From assembly GCA_900316675.1 (NCBI GenBank), contig ONDR01000002.1:43055-107054 (forward strand): a stretch of 64,000 nt of DNA, given 5' to 3'. The notes beneath the pieces are model-generated. The model saw only the letters and a list, made by a program, of their open reading frames with translations. It searched no databases and was not told the DNA's origin. Position numbers and translations under genes: made by a program. Source of the DNA: an uncultured Bacteroidales bacterium (GTDB lineage Bacteria > Bacteroidota > Bacteroidia > Bacteroidales > UBA932). Shown one piece after another: positions 51,858 through 61,789 of the stretch (position 1 is the stretch's first letter; every line of letters begins with the position of its first letter).

Positions 51858-54059
51858 TCATATAATGGTAAATGAAACTGTTTTGGTGTTGCCGTTGTTG
51901 TCGACGACGGTGAGGTTATGCTTGCCGGGGGAGGGGGCAAGGAGTAGCTGGTGAATATCCGTAGTCTGGCCTACGTAGCTGCCATCAAGATGCCACCAAA
52001 CGGTAGCATTGCCGCTACGGTGAGCAAGATTAAAAACAATACCCTCGATATCGCCGCTAAGCTGCCTGGGAATATGGATCCGCGCGCCATTCTCAGGATA
52101 AATAAACTCCATAGGCGAATCCGACGCCCTCTTCGCATGCGCACCGGCATACTCCGGATGCCTCTGCTTGTAATACCACTCCATTGCCGGAGGCAGCACA
52201 AAAGCACCATCGGCAGTCTTGTGATAAGGACACGCCCTGGAAGCCTCGGCAGATTTAGGCAGCAAAAGCGTATCCACCTGCGAACAATAAGGCCCCTTCA
52301 GGAAACCGGAATCATGGCAGACCTCAGCCTCAATGCCCTCGTTCCGCATCGGAGGCAGGAACCATCCGCCACCGGCATATTCGTTCTCTGTACCAAGGGA
52401 AGGCAACATATTGAAAATATCGAACAAAACAGGACCGGCAGTCATGGCACCCGTAAGGCCCGGAACGCCGCTGCCATCCGCATTGCCGGCCCACACGCCA
52501 ACGGCGTAGTCCGGATTCACACCCACCGCCCAAGCGTCGCGGAAGCCCCAACTGGTACCGGTCTTCCATGCGACCTTGCGTACTGAACGCACCAGACGAA
52601 GATCAATCTCGTCCGGACGGCCAAGGCCCTTAAGAGTCTCGAAGGTGTGCCACAAAGCCACCCGGTCGTTAATGGGGAACTCTTCCCCGGTCTGGTAAAC
52701 CCTTGACAGAGTAGCGTAGATTCGGGTAATCTCTGCAAGCTTACCCTCTGCGCCGCCAAGGATAATGGACAGTCCGTAGTCGTCCGCACTGCGGGTCAGG
52801 GTGGTCATCCCGCAGTCCTTCAGCAGCTGATAAAACTTTGGAATGCCGTAGTTTCTAAGCATATTGACCGCCGGCACGTTCAGCGAGCGCGCCAGGGCCT
52901 GGTCGGCCGGAACGGCTCCGCGGTATTCAAGGTCGAAGTTTTTTGGCGAGAAACCACCTATGTTAACCGGAAGGTCTGCCATAAGGGTGCCGGGAAGCAT
53001 CGTGCCCTCCTGCAGAAGCGCACTATACAGGAAGGGCTTAAGTGTACTGCCGGTGCTTCGGGGCGACTCCAGAATGTTCACCATAGCGCCCTCACGGCCG
53101 TTACCCGCCGCGGCATTGCCGCAATAAGCTACCGGCTGCCCGCTGCGCACATCGATCACAATAGCCGCCAGGTCATTGATACCCCGCATGGCAAAATCCT
53201 TGTTCCAGGAATTCACAATCTGGTTCAGGCGCTCCTGCAGGTCGATGTCAATATTGGTATGAACAGTCTCTCCCTTATTGGTTTTGTTATATGCATCCAC
53301 AAGATGCGGAGCCACCTGCGGCAGGGGCCTGGGATTGATGACCAGCCGCTCGTCCAGGGCAAGGGAATAGTCCTCGGCGTCGATGCAACCTTTATCGTGC
53401 AGCTTTTTAAGCAGGCGGTTTCGCTTGGCCAGAAGCAGCTCCCTGTTCTTTCCCGGATGGACGTTGGCAGGGGAGTTGGGGAGCACTGCCAATGTGGCAG
53501 CCTCTGCCCATGAAAGCTCCGTGGCAGGGCGGCCGAAGTATCGCCATGCGGCGGCTTCCAAGCCCACGACATTGCCTCCGAAGGGGGCGTGGGATGCATA
53601 CAGAGCCAGAATCTCCTGCTTTGACTTGGTCTCTTCAAGACGGCAGGCAAGTATCGCTTCTATCAGCTTCTCTTTAAGGTTCCTGGGAGCCTTGGGACGC
53701 GATATCCTTATCAGCTGCATGGTAATGGTACTGCCGCCGCTGGTAATCTTTCCGCTCTTGATGTTGCCGTAAACAGCCCTTAGCAGTGAAAACAGATTTA
53801 CTCCCTTATGTTGGGTAAAATACTGGTCTTCGAATTCAATGAGCGCAACAGCGAATTTGTACGGAACGCTGTCGCTTTCGGGAAAGCGCCACTGGCCGTC
53901 GGAGGCGATTCGGGCCCCCAGCATCTGGCCGTTACGGTCCAGGACAACGGTACTGTAAACATCGTCCGGAAATAGCTTGCTTGGCAAGCAGAACAGGTAC
54001 CATACCAGAAGTATGGCACCTGTAACTGCTAAAGTTATTTTAATTCGCTTCCTGCGCAC
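51858..54059 (-). CDS. pbpC: Penicillin-binding protein 1C
   Basis: 733 residues. One N-terminal membrane helix (about 7-25), GT51 glycosyltransferase domain (EDQYFTQHKGVN with catalytic Glu; GGSTITMQLIR), transpeptidase domain with SxxK (STGSTLKPF), SxN (SLNVPAV) and KTG (KTGTSWGFRDAW), and the PBP1C-specific C-terminal beta domain (YPENGARIHIPRQLSGD to the end). It is placed 4 bases after the macroglobulin gene in one operon; in other bacteria (pbpC-yfhM) these two are partners at the periplasmic face. Confidence 0.95.
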   Translation of the reverse strand: MRRKRIKITLAVTGAILLVWYLFCLPSKLFPDDVYSTVVLDRNGQMLGARIASDGQWRFPESDSVPYKFAVALIEFEDQYFTQHKGVNLFSLLRAVYGNIKSGKITSGGSTITMQLIRISRPKAPRNLKEKLIEAILACRLEETKSKQEILALYASHAPFGGNVVGLEAAAWRYFGRPATELSWAEAATLAVLPNSPANVHPGKNRELLLAKRNRLLKKLHDKGCIDAEDYSLALDERLVINPRPLPQVAPHLVDAYNKTNKGETVHTNIDIDLQERLNQIVNSWNKDFAMRGINDLAAIVIDVRSGQPVAYCGNAAAGNGREGAMVNILESPRSTGSTLKPFLYSALLQEGTMLPGTLMADLPVNIGGFSPKNFDLEYRGAVPADQALARSLNVPAVNMLRNYGIPKFYQLLKDCGMTTLTRSADDYGLSIILGGAEGKLAEITRIYATLSRVYQTGEEFPINDRVALWHTFETLKGLGRPDEIDLRLVRSVRKVAWKTGTSWGFRDAWAVGVNPDYAVGVWAGNADGSGVPGLTGAMTAGPVLFDIFNMLPSLGTENEYAGGGWFLPPMRNEGIEAEVCHDSGFLKGPYCSQVDTLLLPKSAEASRACPYHKTADGAFVLPPAMEWYYKQRHPEYAGAHAKRASDSPMEFIYPENGARIHIPRQLSGDIEGIVFNLAHRSGNATVWWHLDGSYVGQTTDIHQLLLAPSPGKHNLTVVDNNGNTKTVSFTII

Positions 54060-54063
54060 GGGC

Positions 54064-57000
54064 TTACTTTGTAACCACTGCCTTGCCGGATGCGGTGCAA
54101 GCGCTTACAAGGGCATCGTACATCATTTCGCAGGTAATTGCGGGCAGGATGTAGTCGCCTTCGTATGCTGCACGAAGCTTAAGCTTGAAGGTCTTGGAAG
54201 TTCCGCGGTCAAGGCTGAAGAACCACTGTGCGGCATCGTCACGGATATCAAGATAATCGTATCCGTTCTGGGCTGCTACAGGAGCTGCATACAGCCTGTC
54301 GTTCCTGATCTCCCAACCTGAAGCAACGGGAGCATTGAGGGCTACGTTGGTGTAATCCCTGAGTGCGCTTACGTTGGTAACCTTTATGGTGGCCTCGAAG
54401 TCGGTGCCCTGTTTCAGAGTGGTAGGATCCACTGCCTTGCCGTCGCGGGTAGTGTAGCTTACCTCCAGTTTAAGGCCGTTGGCCTTAGGAGTAACCTTTT
54501 CACCTGCCTTGGCGATGATGGTCTCGGAAATAGCTACGTAAACGGGACCTGCGGACTGGTTGCCAATGGTAATGCCGTTGTCGCCGGGCTTGATAACGTA
54601 GTTGAACTTGCCGCTTTCGTCGTTGATATCGGTCTGGCCGGATTCGGCTGAAATGTAGGCCTTAAGGGCGCCGGGCTTAACAGAAGCATACAGAACATCC
54701 ATGCCGATGGCTGCGAATGCGCACTCCTGGGTAGATGTGTAGCCGGGGCCGAAGAGGCTTGAAATATCTTTTGCAAGCTCAATTGCCTTTCCGGTCTGGC
54801 CTGCAAGTGCAAGGGCTATCATCGCTACAGCTTTATCCCTGTAGTTTGAAGAGAAGGTAATGTCGCCGGGAGCGCCCTCTGCGAAGCCCTGCTCTATGCT
54901 GGCTATTATGCTTTCTGCAGTCTGCTTCTTGCCGCAGGCAGCATAAGCTGCTGCAAGCATCCACTTAGACTGAACGGAGCAGTTGGCTGCATCCTTCAGA
55001 CGGTTCATGGCACCTGTATCCTCGTTGCCGGAAATTGCAAGGGTGAACAGCCTGAATGCCTGGTCAAGGTCAAGCAGCCTGTTGCCGCCTTCTTTGTGAC
55101 GGTAGTTGCGGACAGCGTTCTCCTGGTACTTCTTCCATGCCTTCAGGACGTCTGAAGAAACATCGAAGCCTATTGAAGCAGCCTCATTCATGAACATACC
55201 GGCCATAGAGGTTACCCAAAGGTCTGTCATGGTAGAACCGCTCCAGTAAACGAAGCTACCGTCCGGAAGCTGCCTTGCAAACAGCTGGGTAATGATTTCA
55301 TCTATAAGTTTCCTTGCATCTTCCTTCTTGTCGTCGGACAGGTACTCGAGGCTGTGAATCAGGGTAAGACCGCGTGAAGACAGCTGCTCGCTGCAAGAGT
55401 AAGGATAGCTCTTTACAAAGTGGAATACGCCGTCGTAGTCGATTGAAGGAATGCCGGACAGGAAGATTGATCCGCTTATCCTGTCTCCAAGGGCAAGTAC
55501 ATGGTTGATGGACTGGTTAGGTGCAACGGTGTAGTATTTAACCTTGGTGACGGGCCTGTTGGGGTTGCGAACCGGCAGGGCGATGGTTTCAGATGCCTTG
55601 TGTGCCGATGCAACTGCGCTCACGCTAATTGTTGCTGTGCCTTCTCCGGTGCCGACGATGGCAAAGGTAAGCAGTTTGTCGCCGGTGCCGGTGAAGCTTA
55701 CGCTCTTTGTTGCAGGACCATCGACTTTGGCTGCGCCTTCTGCCTTAACGGTTACGTTGACGTTGCCAACGCCCTCTTCAAGGGCGAATACGTTAACGGC
55801 GGCCTGAACGGACTCGCCGGGACCAAGAACGCGAGGCAGGGAAGTAACTGCCATAAGAGGAGACTTTACGGTGACTGCCTTTTCTGCATTGCCATAAGCA
55901 CCCTCGTGGGCTGCGACTACCATTACCTTGACGCTACCTACATACATAGGAAGCTTAACATTATGATGGTTCTTGCCCTTCTTGAGCGTGAACGGACCAA
56001 GCACTTTGACAACAGGGTTGAAGCGGTTGTCCTTCTTGGCTCCTACATTGATCTGCTGGTCACCACCGACGCTAAGCATCTTGCGGAAGGTTCCGCCAAC
56101 TGCGCCCATTACATAGTCGTAGATATCCCAGGTGTTAACGCCCAGGGCCTCGCGTGAGTACATGAAGCTCCAGGGATCCGGGGTCTTGAATGCGGTAAGG
56201 TCAAGCAGACCTTCGTCCACAATGGCCAGGGTGTAGGTCATTGTCTTACCGTTCTTTTCGCTGATATCGATGCCGAACTCTTCTTCAGGATGGATGGAAT
56301 CGGCCATCGAAATGACGGGCTCAAGATGGGAGGCGGGGTTGACTACGGAAATCGGAACAACACCGTACAGGCGGATAGGCAGGTCGTTGGAAACATTGCC
56401 GTTAGGCTGTACAAGGGTGATGTGGATATAGAAGTTCGGAGCCATCTGATCCGTAATCTTGAACTTGTAGGCTTTGTCCTCTTTTCCGGAAATGGTTACC
56501 CATTCGCTGGAAATGACTCCGCTTGCATTTTCAAGGGAAACAAGGGCGTGTGCCTTGCCGCCGTTGGAAGGAATGTAAACGGTTGCCTGCTCTCCAACTT
56601 TGTACTCTTTTTTGTCGGTAGAGAAGCTCAGCATTGTGAGTGCGTCAGGATCGCTCTTTGAAGACCTGCCCATGGTGGAAGGCCAATCTACGAATACGGT
56701 CTTGCCGCTGGCGTGTCCGCTGTCAAGATCTTTTACATATACTAGGTAACGGCCCCATTCGGGATAGTTAACCCTAAGAGTTATGGTGTTGTCGTTCTTG
56801 CCGGAGAGCATCCTGCCGCTTGCAATGACATTGGCAGAAGGGGAGTTTACATAAGAATCAAGTTCTGATGCGCGGTCCTCCCACCACCAGCTCCATTTAA
56901 GCTTGTAGATCTTGTATTCAAGGTTGTGACCCTTGACGCGGTCTCCGTCTTTGTCTACAACGGCAACCTGGAATACCTGGTCTTTGTCGGTCTCAAGATA

Positions 57001-59523
57001 GTAATCTTTTGTTGAGGGTTCCTTAATTCCGACGTATGCGCTGTAAGGAGAGAAAGGCATGACGGCAGAGGTAAGGCTCTCGTCGCCGCCGTTTTCTTCT
57101 ACTGTGTAAAGGATGTATGCGCTAAGCATGCCGGGAGCGTTGTAAGCCTGAGGCATGGTGATGGCGGCAGCAGCCTTTCCGGACTGATCCAGTCTGGTGT
57201 CAAGAAGCTGTACTTCCTCAGAGCTGAATGCCTTAAGAGGATCGTTGAAGGTATAGCCTTCGAAGCCCTTGAAGTGGGTTCCGGCGCTGCCCAGTGTCAT
57301 GACAGCCTTGGCCTTGAGGCCTGATGCTGCAGGACCTGTAAGCCAGTTGGAAGAAATGCTCAGGGTTGCGCGTGCGCCTGACTGCAGAACGGTTTCTGCA
57401 AAGTTGGCGTTAATCTTAAGGCGGTTAGGCTTGATGGTTTCAATCCTTACGCTCTTGTGGAAGCTGCTTCCGCCGGCCTTGAAGTATGCGTTCCAGATAC
57501 CGGTAGGGTCGCTGTCGGATGTAGGCTGATCAAAGCGATAGAAGCCGTCGATGCCGTTTGCATTGATCTGCTTTGCATAGAACTGGCCCTCCGGGCTGTA
57601 GAGTTCCATTATGACGGGATGGCCCTGAGGCAGGTTCTCACCCTTGTCCTGAATAAGGACGGTAAGGTGAAGGGTGTCGCCGGGACGCCATACGCCACGC
57701 TCGCCGTAAACGAAGCCCTTGAGGCCGTTTTCTACGAAGCTGCCGCCAACATCAAAGCGGCTAAGTGAGTTCTGCTCACCGCTCTTAACCCTAAGGTAGC
57801 TGGTGCTGTTTCCCTTGTGGCCGGTAACGGCGAAGGGCTTGCCGCCTTCTACCTTAAGCTCTACAAGTCCGCTGCCGTTGGTCTTGCCGCTTGCAACCTT
57901 CTGGAGCTGGTAGTTGTATGCTGTAATCTCTACTCCTGACATGGGGTCAGAGCTTGCCAGATCAGTTGCTGCAACCCAGATCCTGTCGCCGCTGGCCTCC
58001 TTGACAATAAGGCCTATATTGCTGGTCATCAGGTTGATAGCGGGGAAGCGGCTTTCCTGCATGTAGTATGTAGGCTTGTCAGGATTGTCTACATCTTCCC
58101 AGTTATATTCATCCCAGTCGATGGAATCGTAGTAATAAGAGTAGGGGATATCCCAAACTTCAACCTCTTCTTCCATGCTCTTGGGGAAGCTTGCAAGGGC
58201 TGTTTCCTCGTTGTTTTCCTTGCCGTAAACAGAGTATTCTTTGCGGAAGGTAAGGCGGATCCTGTAAATTGCGCCCTGCTCCTGTTTGAACAGGCCGCTA
58301 AGGTCTATGCTGAAGTTCTGCCATTTGTGCAGGTCAACCTCGGGATCGGTGTCCAGGCGGACGGTGTTGGAATAAATGAGCCTTCCGCTGCGACGGAGCT
58401 CTGAGCTGCCTGCAAGGCTGTTTTCCTGGAGGAAGCCAAGCACGTTGTTCTCAAATATCTTGATAACCTTGACATCCACGGCCTTAAGGTTCACGGCCTT
58501 GAAGGGCAACAGAACGTTGTCTGCATCGGGAACGATATTGCCGTCGGCAACAATCTCTACAGCCGGCTTGAGTCCGGTTTTGGTAAAGCTAAGGCGCTGT
58601 GACTGGCCCAGCCTTGTGCCGTTAGCTGCGGAAACTGCTGCATCGACATTGACATTCAGTACGTTTGAGTAGCTGTTTTCAAAGAAGACCTTGACGATGT
58701 TATCTTCCTGCATGGTGTAATACCTGTAGCAGTCTTCAATGCTGATAAGGCCTTCTGCAACCTTTGCAACGGGCTGGCTGAAGCAGAGCTTTACGTAAGG
58801 GATAGCCTCGTCTGCGAACTGCGAGCCGATGAGCTTGAATTCTGCTTTTCCGGGAATCACTGCCGTTTCTGAAGCATTGGCGATCTTGTAACCCTCTGCC
58901 TTTTTCAGGTTGATGGTGACGGTCTTGTCCTCATTGTTCCTGTTATAGCTGGCCTTGAAGGTGTAAATGCCGCCCTCTGCGTTCTTGGCAATTGCGAAAC
59001 TGTTCTCTACTGCGCCGGGAGTCTCTACCTCTACGGCAGCCTCAAGACCGCTGCTGAGCTTGACAGTACCGGTAACGGTTGCAATTTCGGGGGTCTTGGC
59101 GCTGATCTTTACTTCTTCTATGTTCAGGCTTGCCATTTTGATGGCGGTGCTGAAGCTGAAGCTGAATTTTTCCAGCTTGCTGTCGCCAACCGGAACGACC
59201 TTACCCAGTTTGAAGGTGCAGTCGTATTTTTTGCCGGCCTCTATTGAGCCTTCGTCCGGAACGAACTCAACTATTCCGCCTCCGGGGAAGTTCTGATGGC
59301 CTTTGATGGCAGGCGAGAAGGAGAAGAGTTCTTCTTCTGTAGGATTGACTTCGCCCTGAAGGATAATCTGGATGGGGCGTCCTTCTGCCACGACACCGCC
59401 GCTGAACGCTTTAACGTAGGAAGCGAAAGCTGTGTCAGGCACGCTCACTTTAGAAGTTGAATTACAGCCTATGACAGCAGATACCGCTGCTATCAACAAG
59501 GCAAATCTTAGAAAACGTTTCAT
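54064..59523 (-). CDS. Bacterial alpha-2-macroglobulin lipoprotein
   Basis: 1819 residues, the usual size for the YfhM/ECAM family. Lipobox VIGC (Cys20). Macroglobulin domains run through the first 1150 residues (for example GYKIAN..., VYGERGVWRPGDTLHLTVLIQD typical of MG3/MG2), a bait-like region follows, then an A2M domain (FNPVVKVLGPFTL) and the thioester domain with CSEQ at 1377-1380 in YPYSCSEQ, so the thioester is intact. The family traps proteases that breach the outer membrane, and works with PBP1C to repair the wall. Long leader to the groES region with a divergent arrangement. Confidence 0.95.
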   Translation of the reverse strand: MKRFLRFALLIAAVSAVIGCNSTSKVSVPDTAFASYVKAFSGGVVAEGRPIQIILQGEVNPTEEELFSFSPAIKGHQNFPGGGIVEFVPDEGSIEAGKKYDCTFKLGKVVPVGDSKLEKFSFSFSTAIKMASLNIEEVKISAKTPEIATVTGTVKLSSGLEAAVEVETPGAVENSFAIAKNAEGGIYTFKASYNRNNEDKTVTINLKKAEGYKIANASETAVIPGKAEFKLIGSQFADEAIPYVKLCFSQPVAKVAEGLISIEDCYRYYTMQEDNIVKVFFENSYSNVLNVNVDAAVSAANGTRLGQSQRLSFTKTGLKPAVEIVADGNIVPDADNVLLPFKAVNLKAVDVKVIKIFENNVLGFLQENSLAGSSELRRSGRLIYSNTVRLDTDPEVDLHKWQNFSIDLSGLFKQEQGAIYRIRLTFRKEYSVYGKENNEETALASFPKSMEEEVEVWDIPYSYYYDSIDWDEYNWEDVDNPDKPTYYMQESRFPAINLMTSNIGLIVKEASGDRIWVAATDLASSDPMSGVEITAYNYQLQKVASGKTNGSGLVELKVEGGKPFAVTGHKGNSTSYLRVKSGEQNSLSRFDVGGSFVENGLKGFVYGERGVWRPGDTLHLTVLIQDKGENLPQGHPVIMELYSPEGQFYAKQINANGIDGFYRFDQPTSDSDPTGIWNAYFKAGGSSFHKSVRIETIKPNRLKINANFAETVLQSGARATLSISSNWLTGPAASGLKAKAVMTLGSAGTHFKGFEGYTFNDPLKAFSSEEVQLLDTRLDQSGKAAAAITMPQAYNAPGMLSAYILYTVEENGGDESLTSAVMPFSPYSAYVGIKEPSTKDYYLETDKDQVFQVAVVDKDGDRVKGHNLEYKIYKLKWSWWWEDRASELDSYVNSPSANVIASGRMLSGKNDNTITLRVNYPEWGRYLVYVKDLDSGHASGKTVFVDWPSTMGRSSKSDPDALTMLSFSTDKKEYKVGEQATVYIPSNGGKAHALVSLENASGVISSEWVTISGKEDKAYKFKITDQMAPNFYIHITLVQPNGNVSNDLPIRLYGVVPISVVNPASHLEPVISMADSIHPEEEFGIDISEKNGKTMTYTLAIVDEGLLDLTAFKTPDPWSFMYSREALGVNTWDIYDYVMGAVGGTFRKMLSVGGDQQINVGAKKDNRFNPVVKVLGPFTLKKGKNHHNVKLPMYVGSVKVMVVAAHEGAYGNAEKAVTVKSPLMAVTSLPRVLGPGESVQAAVNVFALEEGVGNVNVTVKAEGAAKVDGPATKSVSFTGTGDKLLTFAIVGTGEGTATISVSAVASAHKASETIALPVRNPNRPVTKVKYYTVAPNQSINHVLALGDRISGSIFLSGIPSIDYDGVFHFVKSYPYSCSEQLSSRGLTLIHSLEYLSDDKKEDARKLIDEIITQLFARQLPDGSFVYWSGSTMTDLWVTSMAGMFMNEAASIGFDVSSDVLKAWKKYQENAVRNYRHKEGGNRLLDLDQAFRLFTLAISGNEDTGAMNRLKDAANCSVQSKWMLAAAYAACGKKQTAESIIASIEQGFAEGAPGDITFSSNYRDKAVAMIALALAGQTGKAIELAKDISSLFGPGYTSTQECAFAAIGMDVLYASVKPGALKAYISAESGQTDINDESGKFNYVIKPGDNGITIGNQSAGPVYVAISETIIAKAGEKVTPKANGLKLEVSYTTRDGKAVDPTTLKQGTDFEATIKVTNVSALRDYTNVALNAPVASGWEIRNDRLYAAPVAAQNGYDYLDIRDDAAQWFFSLDRGTSKTFKLKLRAAYEGDYILPAITCEMMYDALVSACTASGKAVVTK

Positions 59524-59576
59524 ATTAGTGGTTTATAATATTTTCCTTTTAGCCAATAATACGGCAATATCATCAA

Positions 59577-59584
59577 CAAATATA
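59577..59584 (-). promoter_or_regulatory. -7 element of the macroglobulin-pbpC operon promoter
   Basis: Minus-strand TATATTTG (59584-59577), exact consensus, 54 bases before the start codon. The -33 element is not clear. Confidence 0.5.
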
Positions 59585-59667
59585 GAAATTATTAAAAACG
59601 ATTCCTATATATATTATGTAATTATGTGGTCCAAAACGCCACAGGACTGTCCGATACGGCCGAATAA

Positions 59668-59705
59668 TGACAAAATGTCAGTTTCTGCCATTGGCACAGG
59701 TATTG
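59668..59705 (+). promoter_or_regulatory. groESL control module: TGACA-N3-TGTCA palindrome plus TTGGCAC-N5-TTG
   Basis: TGACA (59668-59672) AAA TGTCA (59676-59680), then GTTTC, then TTGGCAC (59691-59697) with TTG at 59703-59705. The second half resembles a sigma-54 -24/-12 promoter (TGGCAC-N5-TTGC) except that the last base is T. Same layout as upstream of htpG. No CIRCE element (HrcA site) is visible. Confidence 0.65.
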
Positions 59706-59782
59706 TGTGTATGATGGCAGAGCCATCGGCCGGTAAGGTCATGACTCCGGCAGAAGGAATAAACAATTAAAAATATAAAACT

Positions 59783-60049
59783 ATGATCAAACCATTGGCA
59801 GACAGAGTGGTCATCGAGCCTAAAGAGGCCGAGACCAAGACCGCATCGGGTCTTTATATTCCCGATACCGCAAAGGAAAAACCTCAGCAGGGTGTTGTTG
59901 CAGCAGCAGGCCCCGGCAAAAAGGACGAACCTATGGAGGTTAAGGTCGGCGATGTTGTCCTGTATGGCAAGTATGCAGGCACAGAGGTAACCGTAGACGA
60001 TAAAAAGTACCTCATCGTACGTCAGTCAGATATTCTTGCAATCCTTTAA
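59783..60049 (+). CDS. groES: Co-chaperonin GroES
   Basis: 88 residues, [39 protein letters not shown], with the mobile loop (about 17-33) and roof region, ending [16 protein letters not shown]. It caps the GroEL folding chamber. 12 bases separate it from groEL. An open frame further upstream (from 59432) is not part of the gene. Confidence 0.97.
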   Translation: MIKPLADRVVIEPKEAETKTASGLYIPDTAKEKPQQGVVAAAGPGKKDEPMEVKVGDVVLYGKYAGTEVTVDDKKYLIVRQSDILAIL

Positions 60050-61684
<1,635 letters not shown>

Positions 61685-61705
61685 GCTAATCTTTGAATTA
61701 TTTTA

Positions 61706-61747
61706 ACCCCCGAATGCTATTTTATCAGGCGTTCGGGGGTATTTATT
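61706..61747 (+). terminator. groESL terminator
   Basis: 12-bp stem ACCCCCGAATGC/GCGTTCGGGGGT (61706-61717 with 61729-61740, one G-U), 11-base loop, then ATTTATT. Confidence 0.85.
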
Positions 61748-61760
61748 TAAGTGTTATTGT

Positions 61761-61768
61761 TAAATTTG
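61761..61768 (+). promoter_or_regulatory. -7 element before the phosphoglycerol transferase gene
   Basis: TAAATTTG, exact consensus, 22 bases before the ATG at 61790; -33 element unclear. It overlaps the in-frame codons from 61751, so the ATG at 61790 is the better start. Confidence 0.5.
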
Positions 61769-61789
61769 CAAAGATATAATGACACTTAT

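Noticed and set aside
59432..59770. Open frame upstream of groES
   Set aside because: It covers the macroglobulin 5' end on the other strand, both promoters and the palindrome; it is non-coding.
59600..59782. CIRCE/HrcA operator before groESL
   Set aside because: No TTAGCACTC-N9-GAGTGCTAA-like sequence is present; a different palindrome is found instead.
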